The notes beneath the pieces were generated by a model, which ran no database searches, was not told the DNA's origin, and saw only the letters and a program-made list of their open reading frames with translations. A stretch of 64,000 bases of DNA from the NCBI RefSeq assembly GCF_013032505.1, contig NZ_WQCG01000005.1, forward strand, positions 1 to 64,000, read 5' to 3'. The position numbers were made by a program, and so were the translations under genes. Below, piece after piece: positions 17,036 to 26,210 of this stretch; positions within the stretch are counted from its first letter, which is position 1; each line of letters opens with the position of its first letter. The DNA comes from Ruegeria atlantica (GTDB taxonomy: Bacteria > Pseudomonadota > Alphaproteobacteria > Rhodobacterales > Rhodobacteraceae).

Positions 17036-18137
17036 GGATCACCAAGATAACGCTTTGGTCCGTCGACCTGACCAGTCACGAAACCTATCATATGGCCGAA
17101 GGCAAATCCTGCGCGACGGTCAAAAGCCACATCCTGTGCCTGGAAACCGATACTGGTCTGAAGGGTTGGGGCGAGGTTTGCCCGATCCCACATTACTTGC
17201 CCGCCTACGCCGATGGCGTTCCTGCGGCCGTGACTGAGATGGGGCCGGAAATCCTTGGCATGTCGCCCTTCGGTGTCGATGCGCCAATGCGCAAGCTGGA
17301 CGGGTTTTTGCTTGGGCATCGCTATGCCAAGTCCATGGTCGATATCGCCCTTTGGGACCTGTTTGGGCAGGCCTCGGGCCAGCCGGTGTATGCGTTGCTG
17401 GGGGGGGGCGGACGCGCAAGGACATGCCGCTTTATCATTCGATCACCTGCATCGCGCCGGATGACATGGCGCGGATCGCCAAGACAGCCTATCAGACCGG
17501 CATTCGTCAGTTTCAGGTTAAGCTGGGGGTCGAAGGCGACTGGCAGGCCGATGCGGAACGGCTGATCAAAGTGCGCGGGGCCGTAGGGCCGGGTCCGCTT
17601 GTTTATGGCGACTGGAACTGCGGCGCCTCGCGGCTGCAGGCTACGCGCACAGGACGGGCTGTGGCGCATCTGGATGTTATGCTGGAACAGCCCAGCAAAA
17701 CGCTCGAGGATTGCGCGGCCGTCCGGCAGGCCACCGGCCTGCCGATGAAGATCGATGAAAATGCTCATGATCTGGCCTCGCTGCTAAGGGCGCATGAACT
17801 AGGCTGCATGGACGCCGTTGCGTTGAAGCTGTCGAAGTTCGGCGGCTTGTCGGCCATGCGCCGCGCGCGGGATCTGACCGTACATCTGGGCGCTGAGATA
17901 TGCGCCGAATGCACATGGGGGTCGGATATCGTAACAGCCGCATCGCTGCACTTTGCGGCCTCGACCCCGCATGGGTCGTTGATGAACACCTGCGACTTGT
18001 CCTCTTATGTGTCTCCGCGCATCTGCCCGGACGCACCAAACCGTGACAACGGCCGGATTGCTCCGCCCGAAGGTCCGGGGTTAGGTGTTGTGCCAGACCC
18101 CGAAGTGCTTGGCCTGCCAATATTGGAGATCGTTTGA
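17032..18137 (+). pseudogene. Enolase-superfamily enzyme (copy 3), frameshifted at a run of nine Gs
   Basis: Two reading frames together encode one full MLE/HpbD-like protein. The frame from 17032 runs to ALLGG near residue 125 and then goes out of frame to a stop at 17563-17565. The frame that resumes at RKDMPLYHS continues to the end with QVKLG, YGDWNCG, MLEQPS, MKIDEN and ALKLSKFGG intact. The break is at nine consecutive Gs (17400-17408); adding one or removing two restores the frame. One added G would give 368 residues, the length of copies 1 and 2. It may be a sequencing error, a recent mutation or a phase-variable tract. Confidence 0.85.
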
Positions 18138-18138
18138 C

Positions 18139-19416
18139 ATGCTGAAAATCAACACCCAATCCGAATGGATCGCCCGCGCAAACGAGGTTCTGCCTGCCGG
18201 AGGATTCGGTAACTTCGATCCGGGTATCATCATCGCGCGTGGCGAAGGCAGTCATGTCTGGGATGAGGATGGCAACGAATACATCGATTACCTGATCGGG
18301 TCCGGCCCGATGCTGCTGGGTCATGGCCATCCCGAAGTGATGGAAGCCGTTTTGGAACAACTGCCCAAGGGCATGACGTTCTTTGCCAACAACGCCAGGG
18401 GCATCGAACTAGCTGAGGCCATCATCGATGCTGTACCGTGTTGCGAGCAGGTCCGCTTCGTGGCCTCGGGCGGTGAGGCGGACATGTACGCGATCCGTTT
18501 GGCGCGGGCTTACACCGGTCGAAGTAAGATCCTGAAATTCGAAGGTGGTTATCACGGCATGAGCGCGGAGGCACAGATGAGCTTGGCCCCCAGTCGTCAG
18601 GTCAACTTCCCGCAAGCTGTTCCAGACAGCGCTGGCATTCCCGACAGCGTGGCCGAGCAGATGCTCATTGCGCCTTTCAACGACCTGGAGGCCGTCGCCA
18701 ACCTGCTGGCCGAGCATGATAATATTGCCGCAATCATGGTCGAGCCGTTGCAACGGATCATCCCTCCGGAGCCCGGCTACCTGCAGGGATTGCGCGATCT
18801 GTGCGACAAACACAGTGTTCTGATGATTTTCGATGAAATCGTCACCGGATTTCGCCTTGCTTATGGCGGTGCGCAAGAGAAGTATGGCGTGACGCCGGAC
18901 ATTTGCACTCTGGGTAAAATCACCGGTGGTGGCTTCCCCCTGGCCGCGACGGGGGCAAGTGCCGAGATTATGAAGCATTTCGACAAGGGGCAGGTTGGCG
19001 AGGAAGGCTGGCTGATGCAGCTGGGAACCTTGTCCGGCAATCCTGTCGCCTCGGTCGCCGGGCTGAAGACGATGGAAATCCTGCGGCGCGATGGCGTCTA
19101 TGACCAACTGCGCGGGATCGGGTCGCAGTTGCAGCAGATGCAGGTGGACGAACTGAACAAGGCCGGTATCCCGCATCAGATCTGCGGCGACGAGACCCTT
19201 TTTGACGTCTATTTTACCGACAGGGATTGTCGCGATTACCGCAGTGCCAAACACGACGATCCGCAACGCAATGTCCTCTATAACGGTGCATTGCGCGCGA
19301 ACGGGATCTTCAAGGCTCCGGGTAAACTCTATCCCTCGCTGGCTGTTACCCAGGCCGATCTGGATCAAACGCGGATGGCGGTCGAAAAGGCAGTTCAGGC
19401 GATCTGCGCTGAATAA
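18139..19416 (+). CDS. Class III aminotransferase / glutamate-1-semialdehyde aminomutase-like
   Basis: A 425-residue PLP enzyme. The cofactor lysine is in CTLGKITGGGFPLAA, and the FDEIVTGFR segment supplies the pyridine-nitrogen Asp. SGGEADMYAIRLARAYTGRSKILKFEGGYHG resembles GSA aminomutases (SGxEAxxxAxRLARAxTGR). The start at 18139 is preferred because it follows the copy-3 stop by one base; a longer reading would run back into that gene. Being last in a catabolic operon and apart from the hem genes makes true HemL unlikely; transamination or 1,2-amino shift of a pathway amine is more probable. Confidence 0.85.
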   Translation: MLKINTQSEWIARANEVLPAGGFGNFDPGIIIARGEGSHVWDEDGNEYIDYLIGSGPMLLGHGHPEVMEAVLEQLPKGMTFFANNARGIELAEAIIDAVPCCEQVRFVASGGEADMYAIRLARAYTGRSKILKFEGGYHGMSAEAQMSLAPSRQVNFPQAVPDSAGIPDSVAEQMLIAPFNDLEAVANLLAEHDNIAAIMVEPLQRIIPPEPGYLQGLRDLCDKHSVLMIFDEIVTGFRLAYGGAQEKYGVTPDICTLGKITGGGFPLAATGASAEIMKHFDKGQVGEEGWLMQLGTLSGNPVASVAGLKTMEILRRDGVYDQLRGIGSQLQQMQVDELNKAGIPHQICGDETLFDVYFTDRDCRDYRSAKHDDPQRNVLYNGALRANGIFKAPGKLYPSLAVTQADLDQTRMAVEKAVQAICAE

Positions 19417-19442
19417 GCGCCAAAACGTCATAAAAATAAAGT

Positions 19443-19470
19443 GGGCCGCTGTCTAATATGACAGCGGCCC
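19443..19470. terminator. Perfect 11-bp stem-loop after the catabolic operon
   Basis: GGGCCGCTGTC pairs perfectly with GACAGCGGCCC around a TAATAT loop, 27 bases after the aminotransferase stop. The rightward side has no T-run, while the leftward side is followed by ACTTTATTTTT, so it works better as a terminator for leftward transcription. It probably separates this operon from hemC. Confidence 0.65.
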
Positions 19471-19487
19471 TAACTGATTGGACTTCT

Positions 19488-19645
19488 GGGTCTGGTCTCG
19501 CCCCCTCGAATACCACTTAAAAGAGAACGATTTAAAAAAACTTTCGACTTCTTCGAGACCGACCCGACTTCTCAATCGGTATGAATTCTTTATGTACCAT
19601 CTGCGGCACTGCCTCAGTGAAGTAGTTCACTTTTCATAAACTTTT
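19488..19645. other. Non-coding region with long-range inverted repeat, function unknown
   Basis: GGGTC-T-GGTCTCG (19488-19500) is complementary to CGAGACC-GACCC (19554-19565), a 12-bp stem with one bulged base enclosing about 53 AT-rich bases. Two short hairpins follow (CACTG-CCT-CAGTG and GTGAA-GTAG-TTCAC). No reading frame is convincing. It could be a small RNA or an mRNA 3' structure of hemC; nothing decides between them. Confidence 0.35.
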
Positions 19646-20605
19646 TTATTTTTTCCAATCAAAAAACCCGGGTCCCGCCTGTTTCAAAAGGGATTCTGCC
19701 ATGACGCGACCTATTTCCGGGCCGTCTTTGACCGAACCGGTGATGTCTTCGGATATGGATTCGGACCCATCGGGGCGCAAAACTTCACCGCGTAGACGCA
19801 ATTGGTCACCTTGAATTTCAGCCAAACCCGCGATTGGTGTTTCGCACGACCCATCCAGTGCGGCCAGCAATGCGCGTTCCGCAGCCAGCCGTTTGCCGGT
19901 TGTATCGTGGTGGATGGCCTCAAGCATATTGGCAGCCCGAGAATCGTCGCTGCGGCGTTCGATGCCGATCGTGCCCTGTGCAATGGCTGGCAGCATGTCT
20001 TCGACGGCGATGGCAGTCGCTGGGACTTCATCCATATTCAGACGCCGGATGCCGGCCATCGCCAGAAACGTGCAATCGGCCACCCCATCCGCCAGCTTCT
20101 TGAGACGGGTTTGCACATTGCCCCGAAATTCGACCACGTTCAGGTCCGGGCGACGGTTCAGCAATTGCGCGCGCCGCCGTAGCGACGACGTGCCGACCAC
20201 CGCGCCCTCTGCAAGGTCGTGGATCGAATTCAGACTGGGTGAGATAAAGGCGTCGCGCACATCTTCACGCAGCAGGAAAGTATCCAATACCAGCCCCTTG
20301 GGCTGTTCAACCGGCATGTCCTTGGTCGAATGCACAGCGATGTCGATATCTCCGCGCAGCATCGCCTCTTCGATTTCTTTGGTGAACAGGCCCTTGTTGC
20401 CAATCTCTTTCAATGGACGGTCTGCATCAATCATGGCGCGGTTGTCGCCGGTGGTTTTGATCACCACGATCTCGAACGCGTCTTCGAGCAGATCAAAGGC
20501 TTTGCCCAGTCGCTCACGGGTTTCATAAGCTTGCGCCAGCGCCAGCGGTGAGCCACGAGTGCCGATCTTGAGCGGTGATGCGGGGGTTGGCAGGGTCAGT
20601 GTCAT
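19646..20605 (-). CDS. hemC: Porphobilinogen deaminase (hydroxymethylbilane synthase)
   Basis: A 319-residue enzyme that joins four porphobilinogen units to hydroxymethylbilane. Signatures are KIGTRGSPLALAQA at the N-terminus, HSTKDMP, VGTSSLRRRAQL, VEFRGNVQTRL, and the dipyrromethane-cofactor cysteine in DGSCETPIAG. The start at MTLTLPTP is chosen because upstream codons do not look coding and homologues begin shortly before KIGTRGS. It is divergent from hemE across 108 bases, a common alphaproteobacterial arrangement. Confidence 0.97.
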   Translation of the reverse strand: MTLTLPTPASPLKIGTRGSPLALAQAYETRERLGKAFDLLEDAFEIVVIKTTGDNRAMIDADRPLKEIGNKGLFTKEIEEAMLRGDIDIAVHSTKDMPVEQPKGLVLDTFLLREDVRDAFISPSLNSIHDLAEGAVVGTSSLRRRAQLLNRRPDLNVVEFRGNVQTRLKKLADGVADCTFLAMAGIRRLNMDEVPATAIAVEDMLPAIAQGTIGIERRSDDSRAANMLEAIHHDTTGKRLAAERALLAALDGSCETPIAGLAEIQGDQLRLRGEVLRPDGSESISEDITGSVKDGPEIGRVMAESLLKQAGPGFFDWKK

Positions 20606-20713
20606 ATGCACAGCTTTAGTCGCGTCACATTGCCCTGACAATGGGGGCAGACCTTGACAAATTGACGCCGAAGGCAGACCCGTTTGCCGCAAACCAGACG
20701 AGTGGGGACAAAG

Positions 20714-21757
20714 ATGGCCGAGACAAAGAAACTGCTGCGGGCGCTGGCTGGCGAACTACAGGACGTGCCACCGATCTGGATGATGCGGCAGGCGGGGCGT
20801 TATTTGCCGGAGTACCGCGCAACCCGGGCGCAGGCCGGGGACTTTTTGTCTTTGTGCTATAACCCCGAGTTGGCGGCTGAGGTGACGTTACAACCGATCC
20901 GCCGCTATGACTTTGACGCGGCTATTCTGTTTGCTGACATTCTGTTGGTGCCGCAAGCGCTGGGTGCGGATCTGTGGTTTGTCACAGGTGAGGGGCCGCG
21001 GTTGTCGACGATCACTCGGCAATCCGATTTCGATGCGCTGAAACCGGTATCGGATATCCATGAAACCTTGTCGCCGGTGTACGAAACAGTGCGAATCCTT
21101 TCGCGAGAATTGCCACCCGAGACCACCCTTATCGGGTTTGCAGGCGCGCCGTGGACGGTTGCGACCTACATGATCGCCGGGCGCGGCACGCCGGATCAAG
21201 GCCCGGCGCATGCGCTGCGCGAAGAAAACACGGCGTTGTTTGAGGCATTGTTGGAACGGATCACGCTTGCGACAATCGAATACCTTTCGGCGCAGATCGA
21301 GGCCGGTGCAGAAGCTGTCAAAATTTTTGACAGCTGGGCGGGGTCGTTGAAAGGCGTGGCGTTTCAGAAATATGCCGTCGAACCTTGCCGTGTCATTACG
21401 CAAGCCATCAAGGAACGCCATCCTGGAATCCCTGTAATCGGGTTCCCGCGCGAGGCGGGCGAAGGTTATGTCGGCTTTGCCAAGGCCACTGGCGTAGACT
21501 GTGTTGCACTGGACAATTCGGTTTCGCCGGAATGGGCAGCCAAGAATGTGCAAGCGGATGGCTGTGTACAGGGCAATCTGGCATCTTCACACATGGTGAC
21601 AGGTGGCCAGGCGCTGGTGGATGAAACGCTTCAGATTGTTGAGGCGTTTTCGAAAGGACCGCATATCTTTAACCTGGGTCACGGGATCACACCCGATGCC
21701 GATCCTGACAACGTTCAGTTGATGATCGACACGGTGCGTTCGTGGCGGGACGGGTAG
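20714..21757 (+). CDS. hemE: Uroporphyrinogen decarboxylase
   Basis: A 347-residue enzyme that decarboxylates uroporphyrinogen III to coproporphyrinogen III. It shows both family signatures, [17 protein letters not shown] near the N-terminus and [14 protein letters not shown] mid-protein, and later the conserved [16 protein letters not shown]. The start MAETKK follows GTGGGGACAAAG, better than an in-frame ATG 30 bases upstream. It is divergent from hemC. In Caulobacter hemE flanks the replication origin, but the 108-base hemC-hemE gap here shows no origin-like features. Confidence 0.97.
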   Translation: MAETKKLLRALAGELQDVPPIWMMRQAGRYLPEYRATRAQAGDFLSLCYNPELAAEVTLQPIRRYDFDAAILFADILLVPQALGADLWFVTGEGPRLSTITRQSDFDALKPVSDIHETLSPVYETVRILSRELPPETTLIGFAGAPWTVATYMIAGRGTPDQGPAHALREENTALFEALLERITLATIEYLSAQIEAGAEAVKIFDSWAGSLKGVAFQKYAVEPCRVITQAIKERHPGIPVIGFPREAGEGYVGFAKATGVDCVALDNSVSPEWAAKNVQADGCVQGNLASSHMVTGGQALVDETLQIVEAFSKGPHIFNLGHGITPDADPDNVQLMIDTVRSWRDG

Positions 21758-21803
21758 AGGGGTCAGCCCTTCTTGGCCTTCGGCCAATTCAACCCAGGTT
21801 TTT

Positions 21804-22913
21804 TCAGCCGGGTGAAGGTCTGGCGCGTGCGCTTCCGGAAAGCTGATCAAGAATGTCCTGCCTGTGTTCGCCCCGGCGGGGGCTGGGTTTGGGGCGCCAG
21901 GTTTCGGTTGAAAAGCGGGGCGCCGCAGCAGCTTGCAGTGCCCCGTGATGGTCGATCCAGGTTTGACGTTCGGTGTTCATGGGGTGAGCCTGTGCCTCGA
22001 TCGGGTCGAGCACGGGTGCAACACAAGCGTCAGATCCCCAGAATATCTCGGCCCAGTGGGCGCGCGGTTTGGCTGCAAAAACCTCAGAGAGGCGCTGTGT
22101 GAGGTCCGGCCACAGTGCCGGGACAAATTGTTTTTGGAAATCGGGATCGTCGGTTAGCCCCAGTTTTTCCAGGAATTCGCTGTAGAACTTTGGTTCAAGA
22201 CACTGAACTGTGATGAAGCCCCTGTCCAAGCACGTGTAGGTGCGGCTCCAATGCGGACCATCCAGCAGGCTTTGACCGCGGGTTTCGGATAGATTGCCGG
22301 TTTGCCGCAAACTCATCAGCAGGTTCATCATATGCGCCGAGCCGTCATAGATGGCGGCATCGACAATGGTGCCCTGTCCGGTGCGCTGTGCGTTGAGAAT
22401 TCCGGCCAGAATGCCTGCGACAAGGTACATCGCGCCTCCGCCGATATCCCCGACCAGAGTTGCAGGTGTCTGCGGGGGGTGGCCTGCTGCTGACGCGTAC
22501 CACAGTGCCCCGGACAGCGAGATGTAATTCAGATCGTGCCCAGCAGTGTCCGATAGCGGGCCGTCCTGGCCCCAGCCGGTCATGCGGCCATAGACCAATT
22601 TGGGGTTCGAAGCATTGAAGGTTTCGGGACCCAGACCCAATTTTTCCATCACGCCGGGGCGGAACCCTTCGATCAGCGCGTCGGCGGAATCGATCAGGCG
22701 TTTGGCGATGTCCAAATCAGCGGCATCCTTCAGATTCAAATCAATCGAGCGTTTGCCGCGGTCCAGGACAGACTGCTCGGGCATACCCGGTACAGCGGGC
22801 TGTCCCTTACGATGAATCGTGATGACGTCCGCCCCCAGATCGGCCAGTAACATGGCTGCAAAAGGGCCCGGGCCCAAACCTTCGATTTCAATAATCCGTA
22901 ATCCGCTGAGCAT
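21804..22913 (-). CDS. CaiB/BaiF CoA-transferase family protein, alpha-methylacyl-CoA racemase-like
   Basis: A 369-residue family III CoA-transferase. It begins LSGLRIIEIEGLGPGPFAAM, the AMACR-type opening, followed by LADLGADVITI. The racemase catalytic pair appears present: His in AGHDLNYIS and Asp in VGDIGGGAM. These point to 2-methylacyl-CoA epimerisation rather than CoA transfer. The start at 22913 follows AAAGGAGAAGG; the open frame upstream lacks coding character. It converges on hemE with a 46-base gap and is divergent from the TAXI-like gene. Confidence 0.88.
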   Translation of the reverse strand: MLSGLRIIEIEGLGPGPFAAMLLADLGADVITIHRKGQPAVPGMPEQSVLDRGKRSIDLNLKDAADLDIAKRLIDSADALIEGFRPGVMEKLGLGPETFNASNPKLVYGRMTGWGQDGPLSDTAGHDLNYISLSGALWYASAAGHPPQTPATLVGDIGGGAMYLVAGILAGILNAQRTGQGTIVDAAIYDGSAHMMNLLMSLRQTGNLSETRGQSLLDGPHWSRTYTCLDRGFITVQCLEPKFYSEFLEKLGLTDDPDFQKQFVPALWPDLTQRLSEVFAAKPRAHWAEIFWGSDACVAPVLDPIEAQAHPMNTERQTWIDHHGALQAAAAPRFSTETWRPKPSPRRGEHRQDILDQLSGSARARPSPG

Positions 22914-23036
22914 GGGCCTTCTCCTTTCGGGGCAGGTTTTCGGGGATGCACAAGGATTGCAAGACTGGATTCTGCTTACTTGCCAGATGGTCACGCGGTC
23001 CTTAGCGTTCTGAACGGGATGGAGAGCGAGGCTCGG

Positions 23037-24302
23037 ATGCGGTTGTGGGTCATTTTTGGTAGCGCCGTTGCGCTGGCTGTGTTGGTGGGCGTTTTGGCGC
23101 GCCTGCATCCGCCGGGCAGTTTGAAGTTGGCGGCGGGGCCTGACGGCGGCGCATATGCGGCGGTCGCGCAGGACTATGCGGCGATTTTGGCACGCGACAA
23201 TGTTCAACTTGAGATCCTTGATACTGCAGGTTCTGTTGAGAATGCTGAACTGATGAACGCGGGTGAAGTCGATGCTGCGTTTCTACAAGGCGGTATCCGC
23301 GTTGACCCCAACAAGGCCGAGGCCATCGGGGCGGTGTTTTTTGAACCCGTTATTTTTCTGGTTAACGAAGGGGCTGACATACCGCGGAATCCGGCACTTT
23401 GGTCCGGTCTTAGGATCAACAGCGGCGAGCCGGGTTCTGGCACCGCTGCGGCCTTTCGGGACTTTGAAAAGGCGGTGGGTTTGAGTGAGGCGGATAACAG
23501 GCATCTATCGATCCCCTATGCCGATGCGGCAGCGGCCTTGTTAGCCGGAGACCTGGATATCGCTGTCTATGTTGCCCCCATCGAAGCCCCCTATTTGAAA
23601 GCGGCATATGAGGAACCAGGGCTGCGCGTGATGGCACTGGATCACGTTCAGGCAATCTCACGCCGGTTGGAATATGCCACGGTGGTAACGGTGCCGGCAG
23701 GAGGAATGTCGCTGGCCCCGGTTCTTCCGCCACGACCGGTGGAGCTGATCGCAATTGAGGCCCGTTTGGTCGTGCGGCCGGATTTGCACCCCGCGTTGAT
23801 CAACCGCCTGACGATGGCGGCAATCGAACTGCACAGCACACGCGGAATTATCGCCGATCCGGGGGCGTTCCCCAATCTTGAAGGAGCGGGAATGACGGTA
23901 AGCAATACGGCCCGGCAGCTGATTCTTGATGGTCCTTCGACCTGGCATGACTGGCTTCCCTATTGGGTCGCGGCCCAGATCAACCGGGTTCTGCTGTTGT
24001 TGCTGCCATTTTTCTTTATCGTAGTGCCTCTGATCCGGCTCGTGCCATTGGCTTATGCCTATGCGATGCGGTGGCGGGTTTGGCAGCATTACCCCGAAAT
24101 CCGGGACATTGAGGAAGAGCTGGCCAATAACCCCGATGTCAAAAAGCTGAGCGAGATGCAGGCGCATCTGAACGACCTGGACGAGCGCCTCGCGACGTTG
24201 AGGCTGCCTGCAGCTTATCGGCAAGGGCAATATGATGCACGATTGCATGTCGAACTTGTGCAAAAGCGGATCGCTGAATTGCAGCAGCACAGCGAGGCCT
24301 GA
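23037..24302 (+). CDS. TAXI-family solute-binding-like protein with C-terminal membrane segment
   Basis: A 421-residue protein. It starts with a signal or anchor helix (MRLWVIFGSAVALAVLVGVLA) and contains a TAXI/TRAP periplasmic binding fold (about 30-290; LKLAAGPDGGAYAAVAQDYA). A second hydrophobic segment (VLLLLLPFFFIVVPLIRLVP, near 325-345) is followed by a roughly 75-residue charged helical tail. Ordinary TAXI proteins lack this tail; a membrane-tethered sensor or scaffold is possible. Two earlier in-frame starts exist (22980, 23019), but GAGG precedes 23037. No TRAP permease gene is adjacent. Confidence 0.78.
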   Translation: MRLWVIFGSAVALAVLVGVLARLHPPGSLKLAAGPDGGAYAAVAQDYAAILARDNVQLEILDTAGSVENAELMNAGEVDAAFLQGGIRVDPNKAEAIGAVFFEPVIFLVNEGADIPRNPALWSGLRINSGEPGSGTAAAFRDFEKAVGLSEADNRHLSIPYADAAAALLAGDLDIAVYVAPIEAPYLKAAYEEPGLRVMALDHVQAISRRLEYATVVTVPAGGMSLAPVLPPRPVELIAIEARLVVRPDLHPALINRLTMAAIELHSTRGIIADPGAFPNLEGAGMTVSNTARQLILDGPSTWHDWLPYWVAAQINRVLLLLLPFFFIVVPLIRLVPLAYAYAMRWRVWQHYPEIRDIEEELANNPDVKKLSEMQAHLNDLDERLATLRLPAAYRQGQYDARLHVELVQKRIAELQQHSEA

Positions 24303-24328
24303 TACAGTCGCGTATCCACAAAAAAGCG

Positions 24329-24395
24329 CAGAACAATGTGCGGAATTGACCTGTTCTGTAGTGATCTGTCGGGGTAGTGTCCCCGCCAGAACAGG
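24329..24395 (+). promoter_or_regulatory. Leader with competing inverted repeats before the ABC operon
   Basis: CCTGTTCTG (24350-24358) pairs with CAGAACAGG (24387-24395), enclosing a second 5-bp stem CGGGG/CCCCG (24370-24385). An upstream CAGAACA (24329-24335) could instead pair with TGTTCTG (24352-24358), so two structures are mutually exclusive. The downstream arm ends in the AGGG of the probable Shine-Dalgarno, so the second fold would hide the ribosome site. A regulatory role is inferred from this geometry. Confidence 0.45.
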
Positions 24396-24403
24396 GAACG
24401 TGC

Positions 24404-25333
24404 ATGACGACAATTCTTTCCATCAGGGATTTACGCAAATCTTACGCCGGTGGGTTTGAGGCCCTGAAAGGTGTTTCGCTTGATATCGAGCAAGGCGAAA
24501 TTCTGGCGTTACTGGGCCCAAACGGCGCCGGTAAAACGACCCTGATTTCCACCGTTTGTGGAATTACCACACCGACTTCGGGCACTGTTACCGTCGGTGG
24601 GCATGACATCCAGACTGAGTTCCGTGCCGCGCGCCGTATGATAGGTTTGGTGCCGCAGGAGATCGCACTTGAGCCTTTTGAGAAGGTCTGGAACACAGTT
24701 CGGTTTTCGCGTGGTCTGTTCGGATACAGCAGCGACAATGCCCGGATAGAAGAGATCCTGCGCAAGTTGTCGCTGTGGGACAAGCGTAAGAACGCGATCA
24801 AGGAACTCTCCGGCGGCATGAAACGCCGTGTGCTGATCGCCAAGGCCCTGGCGCATGAGCCGCGCGTATTGTTTCTGGATGAGCCAACTGCCGGCGTGGA
24901 TGTCGAACTGCGTAAGGACATGTGGGAGATCGTGGCCGAACTGAAACAGGCCGGGGTCACCATCATTCTGACCACGCACTACATCGAAGAGGCCGAGGCC
25001 ATTGCCGACAGGGTGGGCGTCATTGACAAGGGTGAGCTACGGCTGGTGCAGGATAAGGACACCCTGATGGCCCAGATGGGCAAGAAACAGATCGAGGTTA
25101 TGCTGACCGATCCCATCCAGGTCATTCCCGATAGTCTGGCAGCGCATAACCTGACGCTGAACGGCAATGGTGATGCGCTGGTCTATACATATGACACCCA
25201 TGCGGACCGTACCGGGATCACCACTTTGCTGAACGATGTGGCGCAGGCCGGTCTGGTGTTGCGCGACGTGCAGACCCGGCAGTCGAGTCTGGAAGAGATT
25301 TTCGTAAACCTCGTGTCCGGAGAACCCGCATGA
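24404..25333 (+). CDS. ABC exporter ATP-binding protein (YadG/NodI/DrrA-like)
   Basis: A 309-residue ATPase. It has Walker [10 protein letters not shown] (about 43-51), signature LSGGMKRR (about 140), Walker [11 protein letters not shown] (about 158-167) and the switch histidine in TTHYIEEAE. About 90 residues follow the nucleotide-binding domain, as in DrrA/NodI-type exporters. The start follows AGGGAACGTGC and lies beneath a predicted hairpin. It overlaps the permease gene by four bases, giving a two-gene ABC-2 exporter. The cargo is unknown. Confidence 0.93.
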   Translation: MTTILSIRDLRKSYAGGFEALKGVSLDIEQGEILALLGPNGAGKTTLISTVCGITTPTSGTVTVGGHDIQTEFRAARRMIGLVPQEIALEPFEKVWNTVRFSRGLFGYSSDNARIEEILRKLSLWDKRKNAIKELSGGMKRRVLIAKALAHEPRVLFLDEPTAGVDVELRKDMWEIVAELKQAGVTIILTTHYIEEAEAIADRVGVIDKGELRLVQDKDTLMAQMGKKQIEVMLTDPIQVIPDSLAAHNLTLNGNGDALVYTYDTHADRTGITTLLNDVAQAGLVLRDVQTRQSSLEEIFVNLVSGEPA

Positions 25334-26091
25334 ACTGGTCTGCCATCGCCGCCATCTACCGTTTCGAAATGGCTAGGTTCTTCCGCACCATGGCGCAGAG
25401 TTTTCTGTCGCCCGTTCTGTCGACCTCGTTGTATTTTGTCGTCTTCGGCACTGCTATTGGCAGCCGCATTCAAGAGGTTGAGGGTGTGTCTTACGGCGCG
25501 TTTATCGTGCCGGGCCTGATCATGTTGTCGGTTGTGATGCTAGCGATTTCCAACGCGTCATTCGGGATCTATTTCCCCAAGTTTCTCGGCACGATTTACG
25601 AGCTGTTATCAGCACCCGTAAATTTCATCGAAATTGTAATCGGTTACGTTGGGGCTGCCGCCACTAAGTCGCTGTTTGTGGGGTTGGTGATCCTTGTGAC
25701 GGCCACGTTCTTCGTAGACATACGCATCGAACATCCCTTTGCGATGGCGGCGTTTCTGATCCTGTCCTGCCTTAGTTTTTCACTGTTGGGCTTTATCATC
25801 GGGATATGGGCCAGCAATTTTGAGCAGATGTCTTTGGTACCTCAACTGGTGGTCACGCCGCTGATCTTTTTGGGCGGCACTTTCTATTCTATCTCGATGC
25901 TGCCGCCGCTTTGGCAAACAATCACCCTGTTCAATCCGGTCGTTTATCTGATTTCGGGCTTTCGCTGGTCGTTCTATGGGTTGGCAGATGTGCCGATTGG
26001 TTTCAGCCTGCTGGCGATTCTGGCGTTTACGGGGATTTGTTTGGCCGTGATCGGATGGATATTCAAAACCGGCTGGCGCATTCGCAGCTAG
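25330..26091 (+). CDS. ABC-2 type transporter permease
   Basis: A 253-residue membrane protein with about six hydrophobic segments and the ABC-2 signature near the end of the fifth ([21 protein letters not shown], residues about 177-197). This matches the YadH/NodJ permease group. It is translationally coupled to the ATPase gene through an ATGA overlap, so the two should form an exporter in the inner membrane. Roseobacter homologues are mostly uncharacterised; lipid, polysaccharide or drug export are all possible. Confidence 0.92.
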   Translation: MNWSAIAAIYRFEMARFFRTMAQSFLSPVLSTSLYFVVFGTAIGSRIQEVEGVSYGAFIVPGLIMLSVVMLAISNASFGIYFPKFLGTIYELLSAPVNFIEIVIGYVGAAATKSLFVGLVILVTATFFVDIRIEHPFAMAAFLILSCLSFSLLGFIIGIWASNFEQMSLVPQLVVTPLIFLGGTFYSISMLPPLWQTITLFNPVVYLISGFRWSFYGLADVPIGFSLLAILAFTGICLAVIGWIFKTGWRIRS

Positions 26092-26210
26092 GGTTTGAGG
26101 CGAGGGGGCGTTGCATTTTTGCCCTTCATGTGTGGGAATTTGGTTCACGTCGCGTTTTAGGCCCGAACAGTCCCTTGTTTAGCGCAGACCCGCACTCTAC
26201 ATCGGCACCC

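Noticed and set aside
20606..20713. hemC-hemE gap as a possible replication origin
   Set aside because: It is only 108 bases long with no DnaA boxes or AT-rich core.
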